DNA from: CAYQPF01 sp964419225
GTDB taxonomy: Bacteria > Cloacimonadota > Cloacimonadia > Cloacimonadales > CAYQPF01
Reading direction: 5' to 3'
Assembly: GCA_964419225.1 (NCBI GenBank)
Contig: CAYQPF010000044.1
Span: 1 to 32,301 of the forward strand
DNA length: 32,301 nucleotides
Positions 1-8,404 of this stretch are shown here, piece after piece (positions within the stretch are counted from its first letter, which is position 1; each line of letters begins with the position of its first letter). The translations under genes were made by a program, and so were the position numbers. The notes beneath the pieces are model-generated. The model was not told the DNA's origin. It saw nothing but the letters and a program-made list of their open reading frames with translations, and ran no database searches.

Positions 1-66
<66 letters not shown>

Positions 67-105
67 TTTTTTTAAAATTATTTATGCAGAACCTATGGAG
101 GAGAA

Positions 106-1290
106 ATGGCTAAAGAAAAATTTGTTCGTACGAAACCTCATGTGAATGTAGGTACAATTGGCCATGTTGATCACGGTAAGACAACCTTGACCGCGGCTAT
201 TACATTATACTTAAGTAAATCGGGTGGAGCGGCGTTCCGTTCTTTTGATAGTATCGACAATGCACCTGAAGAAAAAGAAAGAGGTATCACCATTGCGACA
301 GCACATGTTGAATACCAGACCAAGAATCGTCACTATGCTCATGTTGACTGTCCGGGCCATGCTGATTATGTAAAGAACATGATCACTGGTGCAGCACAGA
401 TGGACGGAGCTATTTTAGTTGTAAGTGCAGCTGACGGTCCTATGCCTCAGACCAGAGAGCACATCTTGTTGGCAAGACAGGTTGGTGTTCCTGCGATGGT
501 TGTTTTCATGAACAAGTGTGACCTTGTTGATGATCCGGAATTACTGGAATTAGTAGAATTAGAAGTGAGAGATCTTCTTACAATGTATGGATTCCCTGGC
601 GACGATATTCCAATCATTAAAGGATCAGCATTGAAAGGTCTTAATGGAGATCCTGAAGGCGAAGCACAGATCCAATTACTTATGGATACTGTAGATTCAT
701 ATATTCCTATTCCTGAGCGTCAAGTTGACAAGCCTTTCCTTATGCCTGTGGAAGATGTATTCTCAATTCCCGGTCGTGGAACTGTTGCAACCGGCAGAGT
801 AGAAAGAGGCATGGTAAAAGTTGGTGAGAAGCTTGAAAGAGTTGGAATTCATGATACTGTTGAAACTACTTGTACCGGTGTGGAAATGTTCCGTAAGATC
901 ATGGAATTTGCAGAAGCCGGAGACAACATTGGTTTATTACTCAGAGGACTTGGTAAGTCTGACATTGAAAGAGGAATGGTATTAGCCAAACCTAAATCAA
1001 TCAAGCCTCATACCAAATTCAAGGGTGAAACATATATATTGACCAAAGATGAGGGTGGCCGTCATAAACCATTCTTCACTGGTTACAGACCCCAGTTCTA
1101 TTTTAGAACGACAGATGTTACAGGAACGATGAATTTACCGGAAGGAATCGAAATGGTAATGCCTGGTGACAATGTAACAATTTCTGCTGAATTAATCACA
1201 CCCATCGCAATGGAACAAGGTTTAAGATTCGCTATCCGTGAAGGCGGAAGAACTATTGGTGCCGGCGTTGTGGGCGAAGTAATCGAATAA
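106..1290 (+). CDS. tuf: Elongation factor Tu
   Basis: EF-Tu is a GTPase that delivers aminoacyl-tRNA to the ribosomal A site. The 394-residue length is normal. The P-loop GHVDHGKT is at residues 19-26, the switch I RGITI motif follows, DCPGH ends at His85 (the catalytic histidine position), and NKCD and SALKG complete the G domain. Domains 2 and 3 follow with the GRGTVATGRVERG stretch near residue 225. The start is supported by GGAGG just upstream. The gene lies between tRNA-Thr and rpmG, away from rpsL-rpsG-fusA, so the classical str operon is missing its tuf here. Other tuf copies elsewhere in the genome cannot be excluded. Confidence 0.98.
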   Translation: MAKEKFVRTKPHVNVGTIGHVDHGKTTLTAAITLYLSKSGGAAFRSFDSIDNAPEEKERGITIATAHVEYQTKNRHYAHVDCPGHADYVKNMITGAAQMDGAILVVSAADGPMPQTREHILLARQVGVPAMVVFMNKCDLVDDPELLELVELEVRDLLTMYGFPGDDIPIIKGSALKGLNGDPEGEAQIQLLMDTVDSYIPIPERQVDKPFLMPVEDVFSIPGRGTVATGRVERGMVKVGEKLERVGIHDTVETTCTGVEMFRKIMEFAEAGDNIGLLLRGLGKSDIERGMVLAKPKSIKPHTKFKGETYILTKDEGGRHKPFFTGYRPQFYFRTTDVTGTMNLPEGIEMVMPGDNVTISAELITPIAMEQGLRFAIREGGRTIGAGVVGEVIE

Positions 1291-1298
1291 GGTGTAAA

Positions 1299-1448
1299 AT
1301 GAGAGACATTATAATATTGGCTTGTGAAGAATGTAAGAACAGAAACTACACAACAACCAAGAACAAGAGAAAGCATCCTAACAGAGTTGAATTTAAAAAA
1401 TTCTGTCCCTGCTGTCGCCAGCATAAGATGCATAAGCAATTACGTTAG
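1299..1448 (+). CDS. rpmG: 50S ribosomal protein bL33
   Basis: A 49-residue ORF starts at ATG 1299 and ends with TAG at 1448. It begins MRDIIILACEECKNRNY and ends in a basic tail. Two cysteine pairs (ACEEC near residues 8-12 and FCPCC near 37-41) form the zinc-binding C+ type of bL33. The gene is 8 bases after tuf and 7 bases before tRNA-Trp, the usual tuf-rpmG-trnW-secE order. The upstream GGTG is only a weak ribosome binding site, so translation may be coupled to tuf. The family assignment rests on the cysteine pattern, size and position. Confidence 0.95.
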   Translation: MRDIIILACEECKNRNYTTTKNKRKHPNRVEFKKFCPCCRQHKMHKQLR

Positions 1449-1455
1449 TCGTTAA

Positions 1456-1531
1456 AGGACAGTAGTTCAATTGGTAGAGCGCCGGTCTCCAAAACCGGAT
1501 GTTGCGGGTTCGACCCCTGCCTGTCCTGCCA
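1456..1531 (+). tRNA. tRNA-Trp (CCA)
   Basis: A complete 76-base cloverleaf. The acceptor strands AGGACAG and CTGTCCT pair, the anticodon arm is CCGGT-CTCCAAA-ACCGG with anticodon CCA for tryptophan, the T arm is present, and CCA is encoded at the 3' end. It lies between rpmG and secE, a position conserved in many bacteria. Confidence 0.97.
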
Positions 1532-1538
1532 TACAATT

Positions 1539-1564
1539 GGAGTCGGTCTGATTTGATCGACTCC
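1539..1564 (+). other. Stem-loop between tRNA-Trp and secE
   Basis: GGAGTCGGTC (1539-1548) pairs with GATCGACTCC (1555-1564) around the loop TGATTT, giving a 10-bp stem with one G-U pair. No T-run follows, so it does not look like an efficient intrinsic terminator. It could protect or mark the mRNA 5' end left after the tRNA is excised. The structure is seen directly and its role is inferred. Confidence 0.6.
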
Positions 1565-1588
1565 ATACAAGTTCAATAAGAGTATAGT

Positions 1589-1786
1589 ATGTTTGAGAAA
1601 ATAAAGAAATTTTGGAAGGAAATGCTGGCCGAATTGCATTATGTATCCTGGCCTAACAAGGATGATATCAAAGAAGGCACTATGGTAGTTATAGTTATGT
1701 CTTCGATTGTATCGGTATTTTTATTTTTAGTTGACTCAGTATTTGGTATGATTTTAAAGTATTTAGTAAGCGGATTCAAAGGATAG
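1589..1786 (+). CDS. secE: Preprotein translocase subunit SecE
   Basis: SecE is the small essential membrane subunit of the SecYEG channel. The 65-residue protein has an amphipathic N-terminal helix (FEKIKKFWKEMLAELHYVSWP) with the conserved VSWP box. A single transmembrane helix follows at about residues 29-58. The single-span short form is the usual one outside enterobacteria. The upstream ribosome binding site is weak (AAGAG). It lies between tRNA-Trp and nusG, and its stop is 2 bases before the nusG start, so the two are probably translationally coupled. Confidence 0.95.
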   Translation: MFEKIKKFWKEMLAELHYVSWPNKDDIKEGTMVVIVMSSIVSVFLFLVDSVFGMILKYLVSGFKG

Positions 1787-1788
1787 TC

Positions 1789-2313
1789 ATGAAATGGTAT
1801 GTGGTACACACTTACGCTTCACAGGAATTTAAAGTAAAGGAAGCTATTGAGAAAGGTATAATTGGAACGCCTTTGGAGGGTTTGGTTGGTGAAATAATCA
1901 TTCCTGTACAAAAGACATTCCATATCAGAGAAGGCAAGAAAATCGAAAGAGAGAAACGCCTTTTCAATAGTTATATCATACTTCAGGCAGATTTAACAGC
2001 TGAGTTAATTACTTTTATACTGGCCTTTGGTAATGTCACAAACTTTTTAGGTCATGGCAAAAAGCCACAACCTCTTCCTGAAGCTGAAGTGAACAGATTA
2101 TTAGGCATATCTGACCGTGAGAAGAACGCGGTGCAGGAATATAAATTTTTACCGGGTGATCCGATCAAGATCATATCCGGTCCTTTTAGTGATTTTGAAG
2201 GGTTGGTTGATAAGATCAATCCCGACAGTAACAAGTTAATTATAAAAGTAACGGTCTTTGGCAGGGTTACGCCTGTTGAAGTTAGCATAGATCAAGTTGA
2301 AATAATAGAATAA
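1789..2313 (+). CDS. nusG: Transcription termination/antitermination factor NusG
   Basis: NusG binds RNA polymerase and couples it to Rho or the ribosome. The 174 residues comprise the N-terminal NGN domain (KWYVVHTYASQEFKVKEAI at the start, with FNSYIILQ near residue 62). A C-terminal KOW domain follows from about residue 120 (PGDPIKIISGPFSDFEG). The length is standard, with no insertion domain. An AAGGAT inside the 3' end of secE can serve as ribosome binding site. It is followed by rplK after 19 bases. Confidence 0.97.
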   Translation: MKWYVVHTYASQEFKVKEAIEKGIIGTPLEGLVGEIIIPVQKTFHIREGKKIEREKRLFNSYIILQADLTAELITFILAFGNVTNFLGHGKKPQPLPEAEVNRLLGISDREKNAVQEYKFLPGDPIKIISGPFSDFEGLVDKINPDSNKLIIKVTVFGRVTPVEVSIDQVEIIE

Positions 2314-2332
2314 GAGAATAGAGGTAGAGAAA

Positions 2333-2767
2333 ATGGCACAACCAGTAAAAGGTGTTATCAATGTTATAAAGCTTCAATTACCAGCAGGTAAAGCTACACC
2401 TGCACCTCCGGTAGGACCTGCATTGGGTCAGGCCGGGGTCAATATACCTGAGTTTTGCAAACAGTTTAATGCAGCAACGCAGGATTCACCTGGAATGATA
2501 TTCCCGGTGTTGATTTCCGTATTTAAGAATAAATCATTTACATTTGAGATTAAGACTCCTCCAGCAGCGATCTTAATCAGAAAAGAAGTTGGTTTAGCGA
2601 AAGGTTCAGGCGAACCAAACAAGGTTAAAGTCGGCAAATTATCTCAGGTACAACTGAAGAAAATAGCCGAGTTAAAAATAAAGGACATGAATTGTTATTC
2701 CTTGAAATCCGCAATGAGTATGATTGCAGGTACTGCAAGAAGCATGGGCGTAGTTGTTGAAGACTAG
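2333..2767 (+). CDS. rplK: 50S ribosomal protein uL11
   Basis: L11 forms the GTPase-associated centre on 23S rRNA. The 144 residues include the conserved N-terminal PPVGPALGQAGVNI segment (residues about 25-38) and a C-terminal RNA-binding domain ending SMGVVVED. Start choice is supported by a GAGG-like site 10-15 bases upstream. It is followed by rplA after 35 bases. No long leader that could carry a large L1-binding structure is present before it (19 bases after nusG). Confidence 0.98.
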   Translation: MAQPVKGVINVIKLQLPAGKATPAPPVGPALGQAGVNIPEFCKQFNAATQDSPGMIFPVLISVFKNKSFTFEIKTPPAAILIRKEVGLAKGSGEPNKVKVGKLSQVQLKKIAELKIKDMNCYSLKSAMSMIAGTARSMGVVVED

Positions 2768-2802
2768 TCCATTTGCAGGAGATTATATTCTAAGGAGAAA
2801 AA

Positions 2803-3507
2803 ATGAAGAGAAGTAAACGGTACAAAAAAGCTTTTGAACAGATCGACCGTTTGAAGAGATATGATTTAGACGAATCAATTGAATTATTGAAGAAGCTTCC
2901 TGCTTCAAAATTTGATGAGACAGTCGAGATTCATTTCAATTTAGGCGTAGATCCGAGAAAAGCCGATCAGCAGATCAGAAACTCACTTATTTTACCTCAT
3001 GGAACAGGTAAAGTAGTAAGAGTTTTAGTCTTTGCAGAAGGTGAAAAAGCAGAAGAAGCTAAAAAGGCCGGAGCAGATTTCGTCGGTATGGACGATTTAA
3101 TGGAGAAGATCACCACAGGCTGGTTTGATTTTGATGTAGTAATAGCTACACCGAATCTCATGGGCAAGCTGAGCAAGTTAGGTAAGGTATTAGGACCACG
3201 TGGTTTAATGCCGAATCCGAAAGTTGGAACAGTGACCATGGATGTAGGCAAAGCTGTAACTGAGTCAAAAGGTGGAAAAGTAGCTTATAGAGTAGATAAG
3301 TTCTCCAATTTGCATATTCCGGCAGGTAAGATAAGTTTCGAGAATCAGAAACTTAGAGAAAACCTGATAGTAATTCTGGCCGCAGTCATGAGAGACAGGC
3401 CCGCCGCACTCAAAGGCATCTATATGAAATCCATCGCTATAACTTCCACCATGGGTCCTAGTATCAAACTTAATGTTACTAACGTAACTCTGGAAGCAAA
3501 GAAATAG
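2803..3507 (+). CDS. rplA: 50S ribosomal protein uL1
   Basis: L1 forms the L1 stalk that guides tRNA exit, and it is often an autogenous repressor of rplK-rplA. The 234-residue protein begins KRSKRYKKAFEQID and contains LGPRGLMPNPKVGTVT (about residues 130-145), the family signature. AAGGAG precedes the ATG. Its stop is only 9 bases before rplJ. Confidence 0.98.
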   Translation: MKRSKRYKKAFEQIDRLKRYDLDESIELLKKLPASKFDETVEIHFNLGVDPRKADQQIRNSLILPHGTGKVVRVLVFAEGEKAEEAKKAGADFVGMDDLMEKITTGWFDFDVVIATPNLMGKLSKLGKVLGPRGLMPNPKVGTVTMDVGKAVTESKGGKVAYRVDKFSNLHIPAGKISFENQKLRENLIVILAAVMRDRPAALKGIYMKSIAITSTMGPSIKLNVTNVTLEAKK

Positions 3508-3516
3508 GAGAACCAA

Positions 3517-4053
3517 ATGGCACAAAGTTATAAAATTGAAGAAGTCAAATTATTAACAGAACGATTCAGTGGAGCAAAAGCGATTGTACTCGTGGATTAC
3601 AAGGGAATAAACATTGAAGAGGTAAATGAACTTAGGAACAGATGTCGGAAGAGTCAGATTGAATATTTCGTCACGAAGAACACCTTTGCTCAGATCGCTT
3701 TAAATGATTTAGGTATAACAAAATTAGATCAGTATTTGGTAGGACCATCCGCATTTGCAGTGTGTAAGACAGACGAAGTTGCACCTGCACGTGAGATAGC
3801 CACTTTCTTAAAGCAGGAAATGGCAGACAAGGGTTTTCCGAAATTCAAAGTTGGTCTTATCGGAAATGAAATATTTTCAGCTGCACAGTTGGAACAATTG
3901 GCGAAGTTGCCATCAAAAGAAGAATTATTGGCGAAAGTACTTGCCAGTTTCAATTCCCCGATCACTGGATTTGTGGGAGTATTACAAGGTGTTATCAGAA
4001 AGTTTGTATATGCTGTTGATGCAGTTGCAAAAAAACAAGCTGAACAAAATTAA
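3517..4053 (+). CDS. rplJ: 50S ribosomal protein uL10
   Basis: L10 anchors the L7/L12 stalk to the ribosome. The 178 residues include the N-terminal RNA-binding domain (FSGAKAIVLVDYKGI, then LRNRCRKSQIEYFVTKNT). The C-terminal helical tail, where L12 dimers dock, is alanine- and lysine-rich. AGGAG is located 7 bases before the ATG. Only 9 bases separate it from rplA, so the long L10-binding leader found before rplJ in many bacteria is absent at this place. Confidence 0.97.
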   Translation: MAQSYKIEEVKLLTERFSGAKAIVLVDYKGINIEEVNELRNRCRKSQIEYFVTKNTFAQIALNDLGITKLDQYLVGPSAFAVCKTDEVAPAREIATFLKQEMADKGFPKFKVGLIGNEIFSAAQLEQLAKLPSKEELLAKVLASFNSPITGFVGVLQGVIRKFVYAVDAVAKKQAEQN

Positions 4054-4079
4054 ATTAAAAACAGAACATTGGAGGAAAG

Positions 4080-4454
4080 ATGTCTGATAAAAAGCAACAA
4101 GTAATCGATCTTATTAAAGGTATGACAGTTCTTGAACTTTCAGAATTAGTTAAAGAACTTGAAGAAATATTTGGAGTCACAGCTGCTGCTCCAGTAGCTG
4201 CAATGGCTGTAGCTGCTGCGACTGCAGAAGTAAAAGAAGAAAAAACTGAATTCACAGTAATGTTAATGAATTCAGGCGAGAAGAAGATCAATGTAATTAA
4301 ATCAGTTCGCGAAATTACCAAGTTAGGACTTAAAGAAGCTAAGGAATTAGTTGACACATGTCCAAAACCAGTAATCGAAAATGTAACTAAGGAAGAAGCC
4401 GAAGCTGCTAAGAAAAAGTTAGAAGATGACGGTGCGACAATTGAACTTAAATAA
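4080..4454 (+). CDS. rplL: 50S ribosomal protein bL12 (L7/L12)
   Basis: L12 is the multicopy stalk protein that recruits translational GTPases. The 124 residues show an N-terminal dimerisation helix, an alanine-rich hinge (AAAPVAAMAVAAATAEV, about residues 38-54) and the C-terminal domain. Conserved helix residues for factor contact occur around GLKEAKELVD. GGAGG lies just upstream of the ATG. A stem-loop follows before rpoB. Confidence 0.98.
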   Translation: MSDKKQQVIDLIKGMTVLELSELVKELEEIFGVTAAAPVAAMAVAAATAEVKEEKTEFTVMLMNSGEKKINVIKSVREITKLGLKEAKELVDTCPKPVIENVTKEEAEAAKKKLEDDGATIELK

Positions 4455-4472
4455 GTTTAGTGATTTTATATA

Positions 4473-4498
4473 GCGGAAGTAAAGAAATTTACTTCCGC
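4473..4498 (+). terminator. rplL-rpoB hairpin, probable attenuator
   Basis: GCGGAAGTAAA (4473-4483) pairs perfectly with TTTACTTCCGC (4488-4498) around a GAAA tetraloop, an 11-bp stem. The following CTTTCGTTATTT is T-rich but interrupted. By analogy with the partial terminator known between rplL and rpoB in Escherichia coli, it could reduce rpoBC transcription relative to the ribosomal genes. The structure is seen directly and the read-through role is inferred. Confidence 0.75.
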
Positions 4499-4568
4499 CT
4501 TTCGTTATTTAATGGTGATAATAAATACAAAATTCATTAACGCTTTTTTTTAAGAAGGAGTATGCCTT

Positions 4569-7500
4569 TTGAAAATCAAAAGCTATTCTCGTATTTCAAA
4601 GAGATTTGAAGATTTAAAACTTCCAAAGGTGGAAGTGCCGAACCTTTTGGCCATGCAGATAGATTCTTTCCATAATTTCTTACAAAGAAATGAAAGATCA
4701 CAAGACAGAAAAAAAGTTGGATTACAGTCTGTATTTGAGACAGTATTTCCGATAGAAGATGCCAAGGGGTTGTATAGATTAGAATTCATCGATTATACAG
4801 TATTACAGGAAAAGTATAATACAGATGAATGTATCGAAAGAAATTTATCTTATAATGCTCCCATCAAAGCTACTTTAAGACTGATCATCAATGATGATGA
4901 GTATTTTAAAGAAACAGGTGAAAAGAGAGTAAAAAGCATCAAAGAAAAAGATGTTTACCTCGGAGAGATTCCGCTGATCACTGATCAGGGAACTTTCATT
5001 ATTAATGGAGCAGGAAGAGTAATAATTAGTCAATTACATAGATCACCCTGTGTATTTTTCACCGAAGAAAGACATCCAAACGGTAAGATTCTTTATTCCG
5101 GAAAGGTAATACCTTACGCCGGATCATGGTTAGAATTTTCCATGGATGCCAATGACACAATGTATGTACATATTGATAAAAGAAGAAAGCTACCGGTAAC
5201 AGTATTATTAAGAAGTATAGGTCTTTCAGATAATTTAACAATAAGAAGAGAATTCTATAAAACAGATACTCTTCCCTTGGAAGAAGCAAAAGGAAGATAT
5301 TTATTTACTGATGTATTTAATCCGACTAGTGGAGAGGAAGTATTTCCTGCCAACACGCTCATTACAGATGAAATTGTTAATGATCTCAAGGAAGCCGGCA
5401 TAGAGCAGGTGGAAATTATTGTTGAAAGTTCAGATATCCATCGCAAGATAGTAGAAAGAACGATTGAGAAAGATGATACCATAGATCATGAAACAGCTGT
5501 AAAGAAAATATATAATTTAATCCGTCCCGGCGAAGAGCCCACAATTGAAGTAGCGAATGCTCTGGTAGAGAGACTTTTCTTCAACGAAAAGCGTTACAAT
5601 CTGGGAGAAGTAGGGCGTTATAAACTTAATGCCAGATTAGGCTTGAACATTGATCTTGATACACATGTTTTAACAAAATTTGATGTAGTTGCAATTGTGA
5701 ACAAGCTAGTCGAAATTTATCGTGATGAAGATGAAATTGATGATATAGATCATTTAGCTAACAGAAGAATCAGAACCGTAGGCGAATTACTTGAAGAGCA
5801 ATATCAGAGTGGCTTAAGCAGAATCACCCGTATTGCTACAGAGAGAATGGCCATCTCTAATCCTGACGAAGCTGATGTGCATGATTTAATCAATTGTAAT
5901 GCTTTGATCGCGGTAGTAAATTCCTTCTTCTTAACAGGCCAGTTGTCACAGTTCATGGAACAGACGAATCCTTTGGCAGCTATCACTCACAAGAGAAGAT
6001 TATCTGCTCTTGGACCAGGTGGTTTGACAAGAGAAAGAGCAGGTTTCGAAGTACGTGACGTTCACTATTCACATTACGGCAGAGTTTGTCCGATAGAGAC
6101 CCCTGAAGGACCAAACATTGGTTTGATCTCTTCTCCGGCTTTATATTCCCGGATCAACAAATATGGTTTCTTAGAGACACCGTATGTTCGCATTGAGAAT
6201 GGCAGAGTAACAAATCATGTTGATTATCTGGATCCTACTATGGAAGACAGATATATTGTTGCTCAGGCAAATGTTACAATAGACAAGAATTTAACAATCA
6301 CTGATGAGAGTGTATTCGCCCGTCAAAAAGGTGAGTTCATTCAGGTTAAGCCCAGTGAAGTTCAATATATGGATGTTGCACCCCAGCAGATAGTTTCCGT
6401 TTCTGCATCACTTATTCCTTTCCTGGAGCATGATGATGCGAACAGAGCGTTGATGGGCTCAAACATGCAGAGACAGTCCGTTCCTCTTTTGAATCCTTCC
6501 GTTCCCACGGTAGGAACCGGGATGGAAAGAATTGTTGCCAATGACAGCGGTTCTTGTGCAGTGGCTCCTTTTGACGGAGTTATTGAAAAAGTAACCAGCT
6601 CATATATTGATATCAAAAGATCAGACAGTGATGAATCCTCAATAGATTTAGGTACACATAACAGAGTACATTTGAGAAAGTTTTTCAGATCAAATCAGGA
6701 TACCTGTATCACACAAAGACCAATAGTCCGTAAGGGCGATGAAATTAAAAAAGGTGACATCATTTCTGATGGACCTTGTGTGCAGGGTATTTTTAATGAG
6801 ATGGACTCATCTTTACTAATGGAACCACGTCTGGCACTTGGTCAGAACATGCTCGTTGCATTCATGCCCTGGTATGGATACAATTATGAGGATGCTATTA
6901 TTCTGAGTGAAAAAGTAGCACGTGAAGATACCCTTACTTCGGTTTATATTGAGGTTCAGGAAGTATTGGTACGTAATGTCAAGAATGGTAAGGAAGAACT
7001 TGCTTATGACATTCCCAATGTACCGACAACTTCATTAAGAAATCTGGATAAGACCGGTATAATCAGAATTGGTTCTGTAATCAAAGCTGGTGATATAATA
7101 GTTGGTAAGATCACACCCAAGAGTGTGGACATTGATCCATCTCCTGAAGAAACACTTATGCGTGCTCTCTTTGGAGATCGTGCGGGTGACTTCACCAATA
7201 CCTCCCTCAAGGCAAAGCCTGGTATGGAAGGTGTTGTTGTAGATGTAAAAGTATTTTCCAGACTGGAAGAGATCACCGATTTTGAAGAAGATAAAAAAGA
7301 TGAGATCGAAAGACTGAAAAAAGATCATAATGACAGAAAGAAAAAGATCGATGAGTTCTTAAAAGATCATGTTTCCAAAATAATTAAGGGACATGTTGCT
7401 AAGAATATTATTGATGAAAAAACTAAAATGTTCTTTATTCCTTCGGGCAAGAAGATTACTGAAGATGATCTGAAAAAGATCAATTTCAAGAAGCTGAATC

Positions 7501-8390
7501 TTGATTACGAATTGGTGGAAGATCCTGCTGCAAATCAGGAAATTTATCAAAAAGTAGTTTTAAAAGTCAGAGCTGCCACCGGAGAAAGTGAGAATATATA
7601 TAAGAATGCCCGTGAAAGACTCAAACATGGTGATGAGCTTCCTTACGGTGTTCGCAAAATGGTAAAGGTTTATATTGCCAAAAAGAGAAAGATTCAGGTT
7701 GGTGATAAGATGGCCGGAAGACACGGAAACAAGGGTGTCATCTCCAGAATCAGCCCCATTGAAGATATGCCGTATTTAGAAGACGGAACACCGGTAGATA
7801 TCATTTTGAATCCACTAGGTGTGCCTTCACGTATGAATATCGGTCAGATCATGGAGACCCACTTGGGAATGGCTGCCAGATATCTTGGCTTCAATGTGGA
7901 AACCCCTGTGTTTGACGGAGCCACCCTGAAGAATATTCAGGATGAACTTCAGAAAGCAAATATCCCTCTGGACGGCAAGCAGATCCTATACGATGGAAAA
8001 TCAGGTGAACCTTTCAAAGAAAGAGTTACTGTAGGCGTGATCTATATGCTGAAATTGAACCATTTAGTGGCCGACAAGATGCATGCCAGATCAACGGGAC
8101 CTTACTCCTTAATTACACAGCAACCTTTGGGCGGAAAGGCTCAGCACGGTGGACAAAGACTGGGTGAAATGGAAGTTTGGGCTTTGGAAGCTTATGGTGC
8201 ATCCAGATTATTGGAAGAAATGTTGACCATAAAATCAGACGATGTCGATGGCAGAACCAATGCCTTTAAGGCAATTACGAATGGAAATAACCCTCCAAAA
8301 CCAGGTGTACCAGAATCTTTCAACGTTTTGGTAAGTGAATTAAAGTCCCTGGGTTTTGATATAGAATTCTTAAACGAAAGGGATATGTAA
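4569..8390 (+). CDS. rpoB: DNA-directed RNA polymerase subunit beta
   Basis: Beta subunit of the core RNA polymerase, 1273 residues. The TTG start at 4569 is set 8 bases after AGAAGGAG. An ATG at 4562 is in another frame and stops after 15 codons. The rifampicin-binding region runs from Gln458 to about residue 483, with Gln461, His474 and Ser479 matching E. coli Gln513, His526 and Ser531. Glu464 and Ala470 replace Asp516 and Ser522. The GDKMAGRHGNKGV stretch near residue 1050 contributes active-site lysines. A lysine/glutamate-rich helical insertion occupies about residues 900-1020, where lineage-specific beta insertions are common. The C-terminus (GGQRLGEMEVWALEAYGA) is conserved. Confidence 0.98.
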   Translation: MKIKSYSRISKRFEDLKLPKVEVPNLLAMQIDSFHNFLQRNERSQDRKKVGLQSVFETVFPIEDAKGLYRLEFIDYTVLQEKYNTDECIERNLSYNAPIKATLRLIINDDEYFKETGEKRVKSIKEKDVYLGEIPLITDQGTFIINGAGRVIISQLHRSPCVFFTEERHPNGKILYSGKVIPYAGSWLEFSMDANDTMYVHIDKRRKLPVTVLLRSIGLSDNLTIRREFYKTDTLPLEEAKGRYLFTDVFNPTSGEEVFPANTLITDEIVNDLKEAGIEQVEIIVESSDIHRKIVERTIEKDDTIDHETAVKKIYNLIRPGEEPTIEVANALVERLFFNEKRYNLGEVGRYKLNARLGLNIDLDTHVLTKFDVVAIVNKLVEIYRDEDEIDDIDHLANRRIRTVGELLEEQYQSGLSRITRIATERMAISNPDEADVHDLINCNALIAVVNSFFLTGQLSQFMEQTNPLAAITHKRRLSALGPGGLTRERAGFEVRDVHYSHYGRVCPIETPEGPNIGLISSPALYSRINKYGFLETPYVRIENGRVTNHVDYLDPTMEDRYIVAQANVTIDKNLTITDESVFARQKGEFIQVKPSEVQYMDVAPQQIVSVSASLIPFLEHDDANRALMGSNMQRQSVPLLNPSVPTVGTGMERIVANDSGSCAVAPFDGVIEKVTSSYIDIKRSDSDESSIDLGTHNRVHLRKFFRSNQDTCITQRPIVRKGDEIKKGDIISDGPCVQGIFNEMDSSLLMEPRLALGQNMLVAFMPWYGYNYEDAIILSEKVAREDTLTSVYIEVQEVLVRNVKNGKEELAYDIPNVPTTSLRNLDKTGIIRIGSVIKAGDIIVGKITPKSVDIDPSPEETLMRALFGDRAGDFTNTSLKAKPGMEGVVVDVKVFSRLEEITDFEEDKKDEIERLKKDHNDRKKKIDEFLKDHVSKIIKGHVAKNIIDEKTKMFFIPSGKKITEDDLKKINFKKLNLDYELVEDPAANQEIYQKVVLKVRAATGESENIYKNARERLKHGDELPYGVRKMVKVYIAKKRKIQVGDKMAGRHGNKGVISRISPIEDMPYLEDGTPVDIILNPLGVPSRMNIGQIMETHLGMAARYLGFNVETPVFDGATLKNIQDELQKANIPLDGKQILYDGKSGEPFKERVTVGVIYMLKLNHLVADKMHARSTGPYSLITQQPLGGKAQHGGQRLGEMEVWALEAYGASRLLEEMLTIKSDDVDGRTNAFKAITNGNNPPKPGVPESFNVLVSELKSLGFDIEFLNERDM

Positions 8391-8404
8391 CAGGAGGTTT
8401 TTCT

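Noticed and set aside
1098..1439. 113-residue open frame antisense to tuf and rpmG
   Set aside because: Its codons mirror conserved EF-Tu and L33 coding sequence, so it is a shadow frame.
1445..1639. 64-residue open frame on the - strand
   Set aside because: It covers the tRNA-Trp gene and the secE start and cannot be a real protein gene.
3851..4087. 78-residue + strand frame overlapping the end of rplJ
   Set aside because: It lies out of frame inside rplJ with no supporting site or family resemblance.
4562..4609. ATG at 4562 as an alternative rpoB start
   Set aside because: It is in another frame and stops after 15 codons. The TTG at 4569 is in frame with conserved beta-subunit sequence and has AGAAGGAG at 8 bases.
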